This document shows, in pieces, positions 1-8,108 of a DNA stretch of 64,000 nucleotides. Made by a program: the position numbers and the translations under genes. This DNA comes from Streptomyces sp. NRRL F-5135 (lineage in GTDB: Bacteria; Actinomycetota; Actinomycetes; Streptomycetales; Streptomycetaceae). The stretch spans positions 1-64,000 of the forward strand of contig NZ_JOHR01000015.1 in NCBI RefSeq assembly GCF_000719775.1. Reading direction: 5' to 3'. The notes beneath the pieces are model-generated. The model saw nothing but the letters and a program-made list of their open reading frames with translations. It made no database searches and was not told where the DNA came from. Position 1 is the stretch's first letter; each line of letters starts with the position of its first letter.

Positions 1-77
1 ACTGGGTTGATAGGCCGGATATGGAAGCCAGGTGACTGGTGGAGTTGACCGGTACTAATAGGCCGAGGGCTTGTCCT
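1..77 (+). rRNA. 23S ribosomal RNA, 3' end (partial)
   Basis: The first bases match the conserved 3' terminus of actinobacterial 23S rRNA, including the GGTACTAATAGGCCGAGGGC segment just before the end. Only the last few dozen bases lie in the window. The exact 3' end (about base 75-80) is estimated from memory of Streptomyces annotation. The stretch from here to the 5S gene is the normal 23S-5S spacer and holds no tRNA that I can see. Confidence 0.9.
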
Positions 78-220
78 CAGTTGCTCGCGTCCACTGTGTG
101 GTTCCCGGGTTGCGAACAGTCGCACCGGTTGAACCAGTATTACTTCAGTACATCAATTGAAGAGTGTGCTTGTTCGCTAGTGCCGATGTCCCGGTTTTTC
201 ACGGGACGAAGCCCGATAGG

Positions 221-340
221 GTTTCGGTGGTTATAGCGTGAGGGAAACGCCCGGTTACATTCCGAACCCGGAAGCTAAGCCTTACAGCGCCGATGGTACT
301 GCAGGGGGGACCCTGTGGGAGAGTAGGACGCCGCCGAACA
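221..340 (+). rRNA. 5S ribosomal RNA
   Basis: The sequence begins GTTTCGGTGGT and ends GGACGCCGCCGAACA, matching the 120-base actinobacterial 5S rRNA. It carries the conserved internal CCGAACCCGGAAGCTAAGCC block (loops B and C) and the AGAGTAGGACG segment. The ends pair in the expected terminal helix (GTTTCGGTGG with CCGCCGAACA). It is the last gene of the rRNA operon and is followed directly by a strong terminator. Confidence 0.96.
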
Positions 341-347
341 ATCTTTC

Positions 348-400
348 AAGGACCTTTGGTCCAGCGTTCATGCTGGACCAAAGGTCCTTTTTGTTTTTGA
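348..400 (+). terminator. rRNA operon intrinsic terminator
   Basis: A perfect 18-base inverted repeat (348-365 with 372-389, loop GTTCAT) is followed by a long T-rich tract. It starts 8 bases after the 5S gene. This is a canonical Rho-independent terminator, unusually U-rich for this GC-rich genome, as expected for an rRNA operon. Confidence 0.95.
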
Positions 401-474
401 GTTTTTTCCTGGAGCGCAGCGGAAGGCCGACTGCGCGAGAATGACTGCGGTACCCGAAGACAGGAGCCCCACCG

Positions 475-2475
475 ATGTCCCCCAACTCCTCTGACGACCG
501 TCCTGAGCGCGAAGAGCGTCGCAGGGACAGCGGTGGCGACCGGGGCGGCTTCCGCGGAGGCCGTGACGATCGCGCGCGCGGACCGCGGCGCGACGACCGG
601 GACCGTGGCGGCTTCCGGCGAGACGACGACAACCGCCGGGAGGGCTACCGGGGTAACGGTAGCGGTGGCACCGGCGGCGGTGGCGGCTACCGTGGCGGGC
701 GCGACTCCCGGCCCGGTGGCTTCCGGCGTGATGACGAGCGGACCCCGCGTGGTGACCGGGGGGCTCGGCCGTCCGGCGGCCCGTCCGGTGGGGGCGCGTA
801 CGGGCGGCGCGACGACCGGGACAGGGACCGTGGTCCGCGCAGGGACGACCGGCCGAGCGCGCCCCGTCGTTACGACGACCGCGGGGGTTTCCGCCACGAT
901 GACCGGCGTGACGAGCGCCGCGACGACCGGCGTGACGAGCGCCCGGCCTTCCGGCGTGACGACCGGCGTGACGAGCGCCGGGATGACCGGCGTGACGAGC
1001 GCCCGGCCTTCCGGCGCGACGACCGCCGTGACGACCGCCGCGATGACCGCCGGAGTGACCGCTCCAGTGGGCCGCGTCGTTACGACGACCGTGGTGCGCG
1101 GCCCTCGGCCGGCGGCGGTGGCGGCTACGGGCGCCGCGACGACCGGCCCGGCGGGTTCCGCCGCGACGACCGCCCGCGCGACGAGCACCGTCGTGAGGAC
1201 CACCGTCGTGACGACCGTCCCGGCTTCCGCCGCGACGATCGCCCGAGCGCGCCCCGCCGTGACGGTGAACGCGGTGGCTTCCGCCGCGAGGACAGCCGGG
1301 GCGGAGGCTTCGGGCGCCGTGACGACCGGCCCGGCGGGTTCCGCAGGGACGAGCGCCGTGACGACCGGCGCGACGAGCGACGCGATGACCGTCCCGGCTT
1401 CCGCCGCGACGACCGGCCCGCCGGAAGGCCCCGTCGTGACGACGACCGCGCCGGATACGGACGCCGCGACGACCGCGGCGGGCGCCCCGGCGGTGGTGGC
1501 GGGTACGGGCGCCGCGACGACCGGGACCGTGGCGGACGCGGCGGATTCCGTGGCCGTGACGACCACCGCGGGGGCGGCTACCAGCGGCGCGACGACCGTG
1601 ACCGCGATCGTGACCGCGAGCCCATCAAGCGGCTGCCGATCCCCGAGGACGTCACGGGTGACGAGATCGACAAGGATGTGCGGCAGGAGCTGATGAGCCT
1701 GCCGAAGACGCTCGCCGACGATGTCGCCCGCAACCTCGTCATGGTCGCCAAGCTGATCGACGAGGAGCCCGAGAAGGCCTACGGGTACTCACGGGTGGCG
1801 CTCCGGCTGGCCTCGCGCGTCGCGGCCGTACGGGAAGCCGCCGGCTTCGCCGCGTACGCGACGCAGAAGTACACCGAGGCGCTGGCCGAATTCCGTGCCG
1901 CCCGGCGGATGACCGGCAATGTCGATCTGTGGCCCGTCATGGCGGACTGCGAGCGGGGCCTCGGTCGTCCCGAGCGGGCGCTGGCGATGGCCGGTGAGCC
2001 CGAGGTGCAGAAGCTCGACAAGGCCGGGCAGGTCGAGATGCGTCTCGTGGCGGCCGGCGCGCGCCGCGACATGGGACAGCTCGATGCCGCGATCGTGACC
2101 CTGCAGAGCTCCGAGCTGGCGTCGAACTCCGTGCAGCCCTGGACCGCACGGCTGCGGTACGCGTACGCCGACGCCCTGCTGGCGAGCGGCCGCGAGGACG
2201 AGGCGCGGGAGTGGTTCGCCAAGACGGTCGAGTCGGACAAGGACGGGGCCACGGACGCCTCGGACCGGCTCGCCGAGCTGGACGGGGTCGAGTTCGTCGA
2301 CGCCTTGGCCGCTGACGACGAGGTGGATGTCGAGGGCGACGAGACCGTGGCCGACGAGGGCGTCCCCTCCTCGGCCGCCATCGAGAACCCCGAGGACAAG
2401 CAGGAAGAGCGCGAGAAGGACGAGAAGGGCGAGAAGAACGAGGACGAGGACAGGAACGGAAACAGCACGTCCTGA
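475..2475 (+). CDS. Arg/Asp-rich repeat protein with C-terminal TPR region
   Basis: The gene encodes 666 residues. Residues 1 to about 385 are low-complexity, built of RDDR, DDRR, RRDD and glycine-rich units (repeated GFRRDDR and GGYGRRDD). About residues 395-600 form a helical region with TPR-like units, for example the YGYSRVALRLASR and YTEALAEFRAARR segments. The tail is acidic (EDKQEEREKDEKGEKNEDED). The ATG has a CAGGAG ribosome site about 8 bases upstream. Many Streptomyces carry a conserved TPR protein here; its role is not known to me. The charged repeats resemble RGG/RDD-type RNA-binding or condensate-forming linkers, which is inference only. The repeats create very long spurious open frames on both strands. 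A strong hairpin follows the stop. Confidence 0.9.
   Translation: MSPNSSDDRPEREERRRDSGGDRGGFRGGRDDRARGPRRDDRDRGGFRRDDDNRREGYRGNGSGGTGGGGGYRGGRDSRPGGFRRDDERTPRGDRGARPSGGPSGGGAYGRRDDRDRDRGPRRDDRPSAPRRYDDRGGFRHDDRRDERRDDRRDERPAFRRDDRRDERRDDRRDERPAFRRDDRRDDRRDDRRSDRSSGPRRYDDRGARPSAGGGGGYGRRDDRPGGFRRDDRPRDEHRREDHRRDDRPGFRRDDRPSAPRRDGERGGFRREDSRGGGFGRRDDRPGGFRRDERRDDRRDERRDDRPGFRRDDRPAGRPRRDDDRAGYGRRDDRGGRPGGGGGYGRRDDRDRGGRGGFRGRDDHRGGGYQRRDDRDRDRDREPIKRLPIPEDVTGDEIDKDVRQELMSLPKTLADDVARNLVMVAKLIDEEPEKAYGYSRVALRLASRVAAVREAAGFAAYATQKYTEALAEFRAARRMTGNVDLWPVMADCERGLGRPERALAMAGEPEVQKLDKAGQVEMRLVAAGARRDMGQLDAAIVTLQSSELASNSVQPWTARLRYAYADALLASGREDEAREWFAKTVESDKDGATDASDRLAELDGVEFVDALAADDEVDVEGDETVADEGVPSSAAIENPEDKQEEREKDEKGEKNEDEDRNGNSTS
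901..1020 (+). repeat. 60-bp tandem duplication inside the RDDR region
   Basis: Bases 901-960 and 961-1020 are two adjacent 60-base units differing at about three positions. Each encodes 20 residues made of two DDRRDER-type blocks, PAFRR and an RDD. A third, more diverged copy begins at 1021. The unit length is a multiple of three, so copy-number change would keep the frame. Confidence 0.9.
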
Positions 2476-2522
2476 CCTCGTACGGCGGCATGGGCGGTAC
2501 GCGGCCATGCCGCCATGACGTC

Positions 2523-2569
2523 CGTGGGCGGGCGGGAACACCGGAACCGGCTGTTCCCGCCCGCCCACG
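2523..2569. terminator. bidirectional hairpin between convergent genes
   Basis: Bases 2523-2540 and 2552-2569 form a perfect 18-base stem with an 11-base loop that itself contains CCGG-AA-CCGG. It lies between the stop of the TPR gene and the stop of the minus-strand DUF1015 gene. There is no U-tract, as is usual in Streptomyces. Confidence 0.85.
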
Positions 2570-2587
2570 CGTATGTCCGCTCGCGCC

Positions 2588-4057
2588 TCAGCCCTGGGTG
2601 AGGCTGCGCAGCACCAGTCCCGTCGCCGGCTTCGGCCCGAACGACGTGGACTTGCGCGGCATGGTGACGCCCTGACGCGCCAGTTCCCGTACGACCTCCT
2701 CGCGCACCGGATGCATCAGGACCGCCGTACCGCCGTGGCGTTCCGCCTGGGTGACGACCGCCTCGGCGTCATGGATGTACGCGATGTGGTCGGGGTCGTC
2801 CGGAATCCGCCAGATGTGATCCAGGAGGGTGGAGTGCAGCACGGCCGCGTCGAGTTGCCGCCAGGCGGCCGGCGGACCGGCCGGGACCGTACGGCTCAGC
2901 AGGCCGTCGTCCGGGCGGTCGAGGAGGTGGAAGCCGCCGTCGCCCGCGAGCAGGAACGCGTTGCCCGTCGCGGCGGCCTCCGCCAGGGCTTCGAGTGCCG
3001 TGGGCAGCGGACCGGGGACCGTACGGACGCGGAACGCGCCGTCGACGGCCGCGAGCGCCCGGTCGACCGGCAGTGCGCGCAGCAGCCGGTGGATGGCACG
3101 GACCTGGAGCGGGTAGCGGGCCGTGTCGACCAGCAGGACCAGCCCGTAGGCCCAGGGGCCGGTGGCGGAGTGCTCGCCGCGCAGCCGCAGGTAGGTCGCC
3201 CAGCGGTGGTGGCCGTCGGCGATGAGCGCCTGGTGGTCGGCGAGGTCGCAGGTGATGTCCGCCAGGTCGCCGGGGTCCGTGACCGACCACAGCCGGTGGC
3301 CGAAGCCGTCCTCGGTGGTGGTGGCGAGGAGCGGGGGACGCCGTACGGTGCGCTCGATCACGGCGTTCGTACCGGAGCCGCCGCCCACCGGAGGGCCGCC
3401 GGCGGGCGGGGCGGAGCCGGCCGCCGTGTCGTGTGCGGGCCGGTGCGTGAGGAGCGCGTCCGCGGCGTGGTCCGCGCCGTCCTCGCCGCGGTACGTCAGC
3501 AGCAGGGGCTCCAGGTTCGCCGACGTCGTACGCATCAGCGCCGCCCGGTCCGCCACCACCTCCGCCATCACGTCCTCGTGCGGCAGCACGATCCCGTCCT
3601 CGGGCGGGGAGAGCGCCAGCGCGCCGATGACCCCGCGCTGGAGCAGGTCGCCCTTGCGCTGCTCGTACACGTACAACGCCGGTTCCGGATCGGGGGCGAG
3701 TACCCCCTCGGTCAGCCACCGGCCCAGGGTGCGCGCCGCCTGGCGGTGCCGCTCGGCCGCGGTGGCGGCCTGCGGGAGGATCAGCCGGACGATGTTGTAC
3801 GGGTCCGCCGACTCCAGGTGGTGCAGTCCGTCGGGCCTGACCACGACGTCGTACGGCGGCGAGGTCACCGCCGACAGGCTGCCGACCCGTTCGGGGACGT
3901 AGCGCAGCCCGCGGAACGGTGCCAGCCGCAGCCCTTTGCCTTCGACTTCCGGACCCGCCGGACCCGGGCCCGTGGGACCCCGGCCTGCCGGCGCTGGACC
4001 TGCCGGGCCCGGACCTTTTGGGCCCGGACCTGTGGGACCTGCCGTCTTTGTGGACAT
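2588..4057 (-). CDS. DUF1015 family protein with collagen-like N terminus
   Basis: The predicted protein has 489 residues. From about residue 37 (LRLAPFRGLRYVP) it matches the DUF1015 family (conserved SPPYDV near residue 60, VIADGHHRWATYL in the middle), whose members are usually a little over 400 residues and lack a firmly established function. The start (MSTKTAG) was chosen because the frame upstream has no family similarity and would overlap the divergent HAD gene. Residues 6-36 are a Gly-Pro-X repeat (GPTGPGPKGPGPAGP), not part of the family core. The HADGHH-type motif suggests metal or nucleotide binding, but this is not proven. The gene is divergent from the HAD phosphatase; the starts are about 75 bases apart. 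Confidence 0.9.
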   Translation of the reverse strand: MSTKTAGPTGPGPKGPGPAGPAPAGRGPTGPGPAGPEVEGKGLRLAPFRGLRYVPERVGSLSAVTSPPYDVVVRPDGLHHLESADPYNIVRLILPQAATAAERHRQAARTLGRWLTEGVLAPDPEPALYVYEQRKGDLLQRGVIGALALSPPEDGIVLPHEDVMAEVVADRAALMRTTSANLEPLLLTYRGEDGADHAADALLTHRPAHDTAAGSAPPAGGPPVGGGSGTNAVIERTVRRPPLLATTTEDGFGHRLWSVTDPGDLADITCDLADHQALIADGHHRWATYLRLRGEHSATGPWAYGLVLLVDTARYPLQVRAIHRLLRALPVDRALAAVDGAFRVRTVPGPLPTALEALAEAAATGNAFLLAGDGGFHLLDRPDDGLLSRTVPAGPPAAWRQLDAAVLHSTLLDHIWRIPDDPDHIAYIHDAEAVVTQAERHGGTAVLMHPVREEVVRELARQGVTMPRKSTSFGPKPATGLVLRSLTQG

Positions 4058-4132
4058 TGACGCATCGTATGTGCGCCCGTGGAGATGCGCGATGATCGGA
4101 GGAGACCGACCGAGCCGAGGAACGGACGACGC

Positions 4133-5161
4133 ATGAGCCAGCGGAGCAGGACCAGCCCGAGCGGGAGCGCGAGCGCGCTGCATGAGGCGTACGACACGGC
4201 TCTGCTCGACCTCGACGGCGTCGTGTACGCGGGTGGGGAGGCCATCCCGCACGCGGTCGAGTCGCTCCGGGAGGCGCGGGACGCCGGGATGAGACTGGCG
4301 TACGTCACCAACAACGCGCTGCGCACGCCCGACGTCGTCGCGGAACACCTGACGGAACTGGGCGTGCCGGCCGCGCCCGTCGATGTGATCACCTCGGCGC
4401 AGGCGGTGGCCCGGCTGATCGCGGAGTCGGTCCCGCCGGGGTCCCGGGTGCTGGTCATCGGGGGCGAGGGGCTGCGGGTCGCCCTGCGCGAGCGCGGTCT
4501 GGAGCCCGTGGACTCCGCGGACGACGACCCGGCGGCCGTGGTGCAGGGCTACGGCGGCCCGGACATCACCTGGGGGCGGTTCGCCGAGGCGTGCCACGCG
4601 GTCAACCGGGGTGTGCCGTGGTTCGCCTCCAACACGGATCTGACCATTCCGAGCGCGCGGGGGATCGTGCCGGGCAACGGCGCGGCGGTCGAGGTGGTAC
4701 GGATCGCCACCGGCGCCGAGCCGCGGGTCGCGGGCAAGCCGCTGCCCCCGATGCACCGGGAGACGATTCTGCGCACGGGTGCCGAGCGGGCGCTGGTCGT
4801 CGGTGACCGGCTGGACACGGACATCGAGGGCGCGTTCAACGGCGGTGTGGACTCGCTGCTCGTGCTGACCGGCGTGACCGACGCGGCGGCGCTGCTCGCC
4901 GCCGAGCCCCGGCACCGGCCCACGTACGTGGACGAGGACCTGCGCGGTCTGCTGACCGGCCAGCCGGAGGTGACGGAGGCCGGCGGTGGCTTCGCGTGCG
5001 GCGGGTGGACGGCGTCGGCCGCCGGGGGCGCCCTGGTGCTGGACGGGGACGGCCGGGCGCCCGACGGGCTGCGGGCACTGTGCGCGGCGGCCTGGACGGA
5101 GGCGGAGGACGGCGGCTGCGGGCTGGACGCGGGGAAGGCGCTGGCGCGGCTGGGACTGTGA
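4133..5161 (+). CDS. HAD-IIA family hydrolase (NagD/PGP-like phosphatase)
   Basis: The protein has 342 residues. Motif I is LLDLDGVVY with nucleophile and general acid Asp26 and Asp28. Motif II is the YVTNN segment. The type IIA cap follows, and the late motif VVGDRLDTDIEGAFNGG supplies the Mg-binding acidic residues. This order defines the NagD/4-nitrophenylphosphatase/phosphoglycolate phosphatase group of cytoplasmic sugar-phosphate phosphatases. The start MSQRSRT was preferred over an ATG 54 bases upstream because the latter adds only a charged, non-conserved stretch. The last 60 residues, after the family core, are Gly/Ala-rich and less conserved. The physiological substrate cannot be read from sequence. 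Confidence 0.92.
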   Translation: MSQRSRTSPSGSASALHEAYDTALLDLDGVVYAGGEAIPHAVESLREARDAGMRLAYVTNNALRTPDVVAEHLTELGVPAAPVDVITSAQAVARLIAESVPPGSRVLVIGGEGLRVALRERGLEPVDSADDDPAAVVQGYGGPDITWGRFAEACHAVNRGVPWFASNTDLTIPSARGIVPGNGAAVEVVRIATGAEPRVAGKPLPPMHRETILRTGAERALVVGDRLDTDIEGAFNGGVDSLLVLTGVTDAAALLAAEPRHRPTYVDEDLRGLLTGQPEVTEAGGGFACGGWTASAAGGALVLDGDGRAPDGLRALCAAAWTEAEDGGCGLDAGKALARLGL

Positions 5162-5236
5162 GCGGCCCCCGCTCCCACCCGGTCCCTCGTCTCCCGGCGC
5201 GCCCGCGCCCGCCACGCACCGTTCCGGCCCGTGCCC

Positions 5237-6208
5237 CTACGCGTCGTCCCCGACGGCCGTCAGGTGGTCCTCCGAGGCGCCCCGGCGCCAGTAGCCGCTG
5301 AACTTGACCCTTCCCCGGTCGAAGCCGCGGTCCCGGACGAGGTGGCGCCGTACCGCCTTCACCGTGGCCGATTCGCCGGCGACCCACGCGTACGGCGTAC
5401 CGTCCGGCAGGGCCGCGGCGCTGATCGCCGCCGCGGTGGCCGGGAACGGGTGCGCGTGCGGGGTGAGCCATGTGATCTCGGCGTCGGCCTTGGTCGGGAG
5501 GTCCTGGCGGTCGGCCCGGTCGGGGACCTCGACCCAGACGCGGGCGGGGACGCCCGGGGGCAGCGTTTCGAGGATGCCCGCGACGGCGGGGAGCGCGCAG
5601 GCGTCGGCGGCCAGCAGGATCCAGTCGGTGCCGTCCGGCGGCCGGAAGTCGTAGCCCGCGTTCTCCTCGTACACGGGGGCCAGGACACTGATGCGGTCGC
5701 CGGGGCGGGCGGACCTGGCCCAGCGCGAGGCCGGGCCCGACGCGGCGTCGGCGGCGGCCGTCGGAACGGGCGCCGCGTCCTCCCCGCCGGACGGGGCGCC
5801 GGCCAGGGCCGTGCCGCCTCTGTCGCTTCCGAGACCACCGCCGCCCTCGTCGGGTCCGTGCGGCTCGGACGGTCCGTGTGGGGCGGACGGTCCGTGGAGG
5901 GCGAAGTCGATGACCAGTTCGTCGGGATCGCGGCGCAGTTCGCGCGCCGTGAACGTCCGCATGATGCCGCGTACCGCCGGATCCAGCTCGCGGTAGGCGT
6001 CGTACCAGTCGGTCCGGTCCGAGTCCGGCATGACCGGGGCGTCCTGGCCGGGGTGCGGGAAGAACAGCTTCACTCGTTGGTCGCGTCCCGCCGTCGCCAT
6101 ACGCGCCACGTCTTCACCCCCCAGGGTGATCCGGGCCATGGCCGGCGTGACACGCTCCGTGCGGAGCACCTCGACGGAGAAGAACTGGAAGGGGGCGTCA
6201 TTCCTCAT
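5237..6208 (-). CDS. siderophore-interacting protein (FAD/NADPH ferric-siderophore reductase)
   Basis: The 323-residue protein starts MRNDAPFQFFSVEVLRTERVTPAM and has the FAD-binding beta-barrel (VKLFFPHPG, DWYDAYRELDPAVRGIMRTFTAR) followed by the NAD(P)H-binding SIP domain (WILLAADACALPAVAGIL; YAWVAGESATVKAVRRHL). The arrangement is that of the ViuB/SIP family, which releases iron from ferric siderophores by reduction in the cytoplasm. Between the two domains is a roughly 50-residue Gly/Pro/Ser-rich insertion (SAPHGPSEPHGP). The start was chosen at the first conserved Met; in-frame Met residues upstream would run through the iron box. It is divergent from the siderophore ABC ATPase, and the pair is very probably repressed by iron. 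Confidence 0.93.
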   Translation of the reverse strand: MRNDAPFQFFSVEVLRTERVTPAMARITLGGEDVARMATAGRDQRVKLFFPHPGQDAPVMPDSDRTDWYDAYRELDPAVRGIMRTFTARELRRDPDELVIDFALHGPSAPHGPSEPHGPDEGGGGLGSDRGGTALAGAPSGGEDAAPVPTAAADAASGPASRWARSARPGDRISVLAPVYEENAGYDFRPPDGTDWILLAADACALPAVAGILETLPPGVPARVWVEVPDRADRQDLPTKADAEITWLTPHAHPFPATAAAISAAALPDGTPYAWVAGESATVKAVRRHLVRDRGFDRGRVKFSGYWRRGASEDHLTAVGDDA

Positions 6209-6209
6209 G

Positions 6210-6228
6210 CGAGGGTAGGCTAACCTAA
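6210..6228. promoter_or_regulatory. iron box (DmdR1/IdeR/DtxR-type operator)
   Basis: The core TAGGCTAACCTAA matches the right 13 positions of the 19-base actinobacterial iron box TTAGGTTAGGCTAACCTAA; overall 16 of 19 positions agree. It lies in the 55-base gap between the divergent reductase and ABC ATPase starts, just upstream of the reductase ATG, where an Fe(II)-loaded DtxR-family repressor would block both transcripts. Confidence 0.85.
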
Positions 6229-6263
6229 CCTCGCGTCGCTCGACAGTCCCCAGGAGTACGACC

Positions 6264-7163
6264 ATGCAGCGCCTCACCGCGGAATCGGTGACCCTCGGTT
6301 ATGACCAGCGGGTCATCGCCCGCGATCTGTCCGTGGAGATCCCCGACCACTCGTTCACGGTGATCGTCGGTCCCAACGCCTGCGGCAAGTCGACCGTGCT
6401 GCGGGCTCTCTCCCGGATGCTGAAGCCCTCACGGGGGCAGGTCCTGCTGGACGGCGCGGCCATCCACACGATGCCCGCGAAGAAGGTGGCAAGGACCCTC
6501 GGCCTGCTGCCGCAGTCCTCCACGGCGCCCGACGGCATCACGGTCGCCGACCTGGTCGCGCGCGGGCGGTACCCGCACCAGGGGCTCCTGCGCCAGTGGT
6601 CGCCGCTCGACGAGCGGATCGTCGAGGAGTCGATGGCCTCGACCGGGGTGGGCGAGCTCGCAGACCGCCATGTCGACGAACTGTCCGGCGGCCAGCGCCA
6701 GCGCGTGTGGATCGCGATGGCCCTCGCCCAGCAGACACCGCTGCTGCTGCTGGACGAGCCCACCACGTATCTCGACATCCAGCACCAGATCGACGTACTC
6801 GACCTGTGCGCCGAACTGCACGAGACGCGGGGCCGCACACTGGTGGCCGTCCTGCACGACCTCAATCACGCCGCCCGGTACGCGACCCACCTGATCGCCA
6901 TGCGCGACGGCCGTGTCGTCGCCGAGGGCGCGCCGGCGGAGGTCGTGACGGCGGAGCGGGTGGAGGAGGTGTTCGGGCTGCGCTGCCAGGTCATCGACGA
7001 CCCGGAGACGGGCACTCCGCTGGTGGTCCCGGCCGCCCGCCGGGCCCGGCGGGCGGCCTCGGGCGCGGATGCCCCGGCCGGTGGCGGACCCGGGGCGGCC
7101 ACGTACACCGAGCCCACCCCGGCCTCCCTCGCACCGTCGGCCGGCGCCGCGCCGGAGAAATGA
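6264..7163 (+). CDS. FepC-type ferric-siderophore ABC transporter ATPase
   Basis: The 299-residue ATPase has Walker A GPNACGKST (residues 36-44), the signature LSGGQRQR near residue 137 and Walker B LLLLDEPTTYLD near 160, followed by the switch His in VLHDLNHAAR. The TTYLD and QHQIDVLDL features are typical of the iron-siderophore (FepC/FecE/FhuC) subgroup. The ATG follows a CAGGAG site. No permease or lipoprotein gene is adjacent, so this ATPase probably energises permeases encoded elsewhere. The C-terminal 45 residues are a Pro/Ala tail beyond the family core. Regulation by the shared iron box is expected. Confidence 0.93.
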   Translation: MQRLTAESVTLGYDQRVIARDLSVEIPDHSFTVIVGPNACGKSTVLRALSRMLKPSRGQVLLDGAAIHTMPAKKVARTLGLLPQSSTAPDGITVADLVARGRYPHQGLLRQWSPLDERIVEESMASTGVGELADRHVDELSGGQRQRVWIAMALAQQTPLLLLDEPTTYLDIQHQIDVLDLCAELHETRGRTLVAVLHDLNHAARYATHLIAMRDGRVVAEGAPAEVVTAERVEEVFGLRCQVIDDPETGTPLVVPAARRARRAASGADAPAGGGPGAATYTEPTPASLAPSAGAAPEK

Positions 7164-7261
7164 CCTGGACGCCGGCCGCAGCTCCCGCCCCTGGGACCTC
7201 GTCACGAGGCGCCGCCACGAGTGCGCCGTCGGAAGGACGCCGCCACGAGGTGCCGCGCCCG

Positions 7262-7609
7262 TCAGAGCAGCGACTTGAGGCGCACCAGGTCGAGGATCCC
7301 GGCCTCCAGCCGCACCCGGCCCGCGCCCCAGGCGCGGGCGAAGTGCAGTTCGCCGTCCACCATCGCGACCAGGTCGTCACCGGTCATCGCAAGCCGGATC
7401 TGAGCCTTCTCCGGTGGCGGGCCGGCCACGGTGTCCGCCACCTCGATCCGGCCCGCCGTGAGACGGCCCCTGAACGTCACGTCGAGATCAGTGATGTGGC
7501 AGCTGAGGGAACGGTCCAGCCCGGCCGCGGTGCGGACCTTGCCGTCCGCCTGGGCCAGGTTGTCCGAGAGCTTGTCGAGTGCGCTGCGGCACTCCTCCAT
7601 GGTCGCCAT
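7262..7609 (-). CDS. SCP2 sterol-binding-like domain protein
   Basis: The 115-residue protein consists almost entirely of an SCP2-like fold: an N-terminal helix (MEECRSALDKLSDNLAQ), alternating strands (SCHITDLDVTFRG, RIEVADTV, IRLAMTGDDLVAMVDG), and the closing LHFARAWGAGRVRLEAGILDLVRLKSLL typical of the family. SCP2 domains bind lipids or serve as small hydrophobic-ligand carriers. It has no signal peptide or membrane segment and should be cytoplasmic. It is convergent with the ABC ATPase and divergent from the small conserved gene at 7652. Confidence 0.85.
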   Translation of the reverse strand: MATMEECRSALDKLSDNLAQADGKVRTAAGLDRSLSCHITDLDVTFRGRLTAGRIEVADTVAGPPPEKAQIRLAMTGDDLVAMVDGELHFARAWGAGRVRLEAGILDLVRLKSLL

Positions 7610-7651
7610 CGGAGCCGACGGTACCGCACGGCTTCGAGGTAGCGTCTTGGC

Positions 7652-8059
7652 ATGGACGACTCGATGACGGGACCGGCCGGGCGGGCGCCGGGCCGCTCAC
7701 CGGAGGAGGCCCCTGGCCAGGCACCGGCGCAGGCACCCGGCGAACCGGCGCGGGCATCCGGCGAGGAGCCGGGGCGGGGGTCGGGGGCGCCTGGTTCCTC
7801 GGCGTACGAACCGGCGGCGCCCGCGCCGCTCGGTGTGGAGCGTGCCCCGACCGGCCACTCCGAGGTCGACGAGCGGCTGGCCAGGCTGGCAGACGCCGAC
7901 CACCTCCCTGTTCAGGGCCATGCCGAGGTGTACGAGGATGTACATCAGGGGTTGCGCGACGCGCTGACCGCGCTCGACGCACGCCCGGGGCCGCCGGGGC
8001 CGCCGGCACCACCAACACCACCGGTCCCGGGGGCGCCGGGCGCGCGCCGGACCGGCTGA
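7652..8059 (+). CDS. conserved small actinobacterial protein of unknown function
   Basis: The protein has 135 residues. About residues 1-65 and the tail after 110 are Pro/Gly/Ala-rich. The middle part, from PTGHSEVDERLARLADADHL to VYEDVHQGLRDAL, looks like the conserved core and probably forms short helices. The gene precedes tlyA by about 50 bases in the same orientation, as in other Streptomyces, so it is probably in the tlyA-nadK-recN transcription unit. I do not recognise a function. Confidence 0.75.
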   Translation: MDDSMTGPAGRAPGRSPEEAPGQAPAQAPGEPARASGEEPGRGSGAPGSSAYEPAAPAPLGVERAPTGHSEVDERLARLADADHLPVQGHAEVYEDVHQGLRDALTALDARPGPPGPPAPPTPPVPGAPGARRTG

Positions 8060-8108
8060 CGGGCCCCGGTGACCTCTCTCGCGTACGACCACAGGAGCTG
8101 AACCGAAC

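Noticed and set aside
78..220. tRNA in the 23S-5S spacer
   Set aside because: No cloverleaf or T-loop sequence could be found.
901..1100. Possible CRISPR-like or minisatellite array
   Set aside because: Repeats are contiguous, in-frame and protein-coding, with no unique spacers and no cas genes nearby.
346..1693. Several long open frames on both strands across the RDDR region
   Set aside because: They are Val/Ala/Thr or Arg/Ser low-complexity shadows produced by the repeated CGACGACCG-type codons of the real gene; one runs through the rRNA terminator and 5S gene.
4058..5215. Upstream in-frame extension of the DUF1015 gene to 5215
   Set aside because: It would lie antisense to the well-supported HAD phosphatase and shows no protein-like composition; the family core begins only after the MSTKTAG start.
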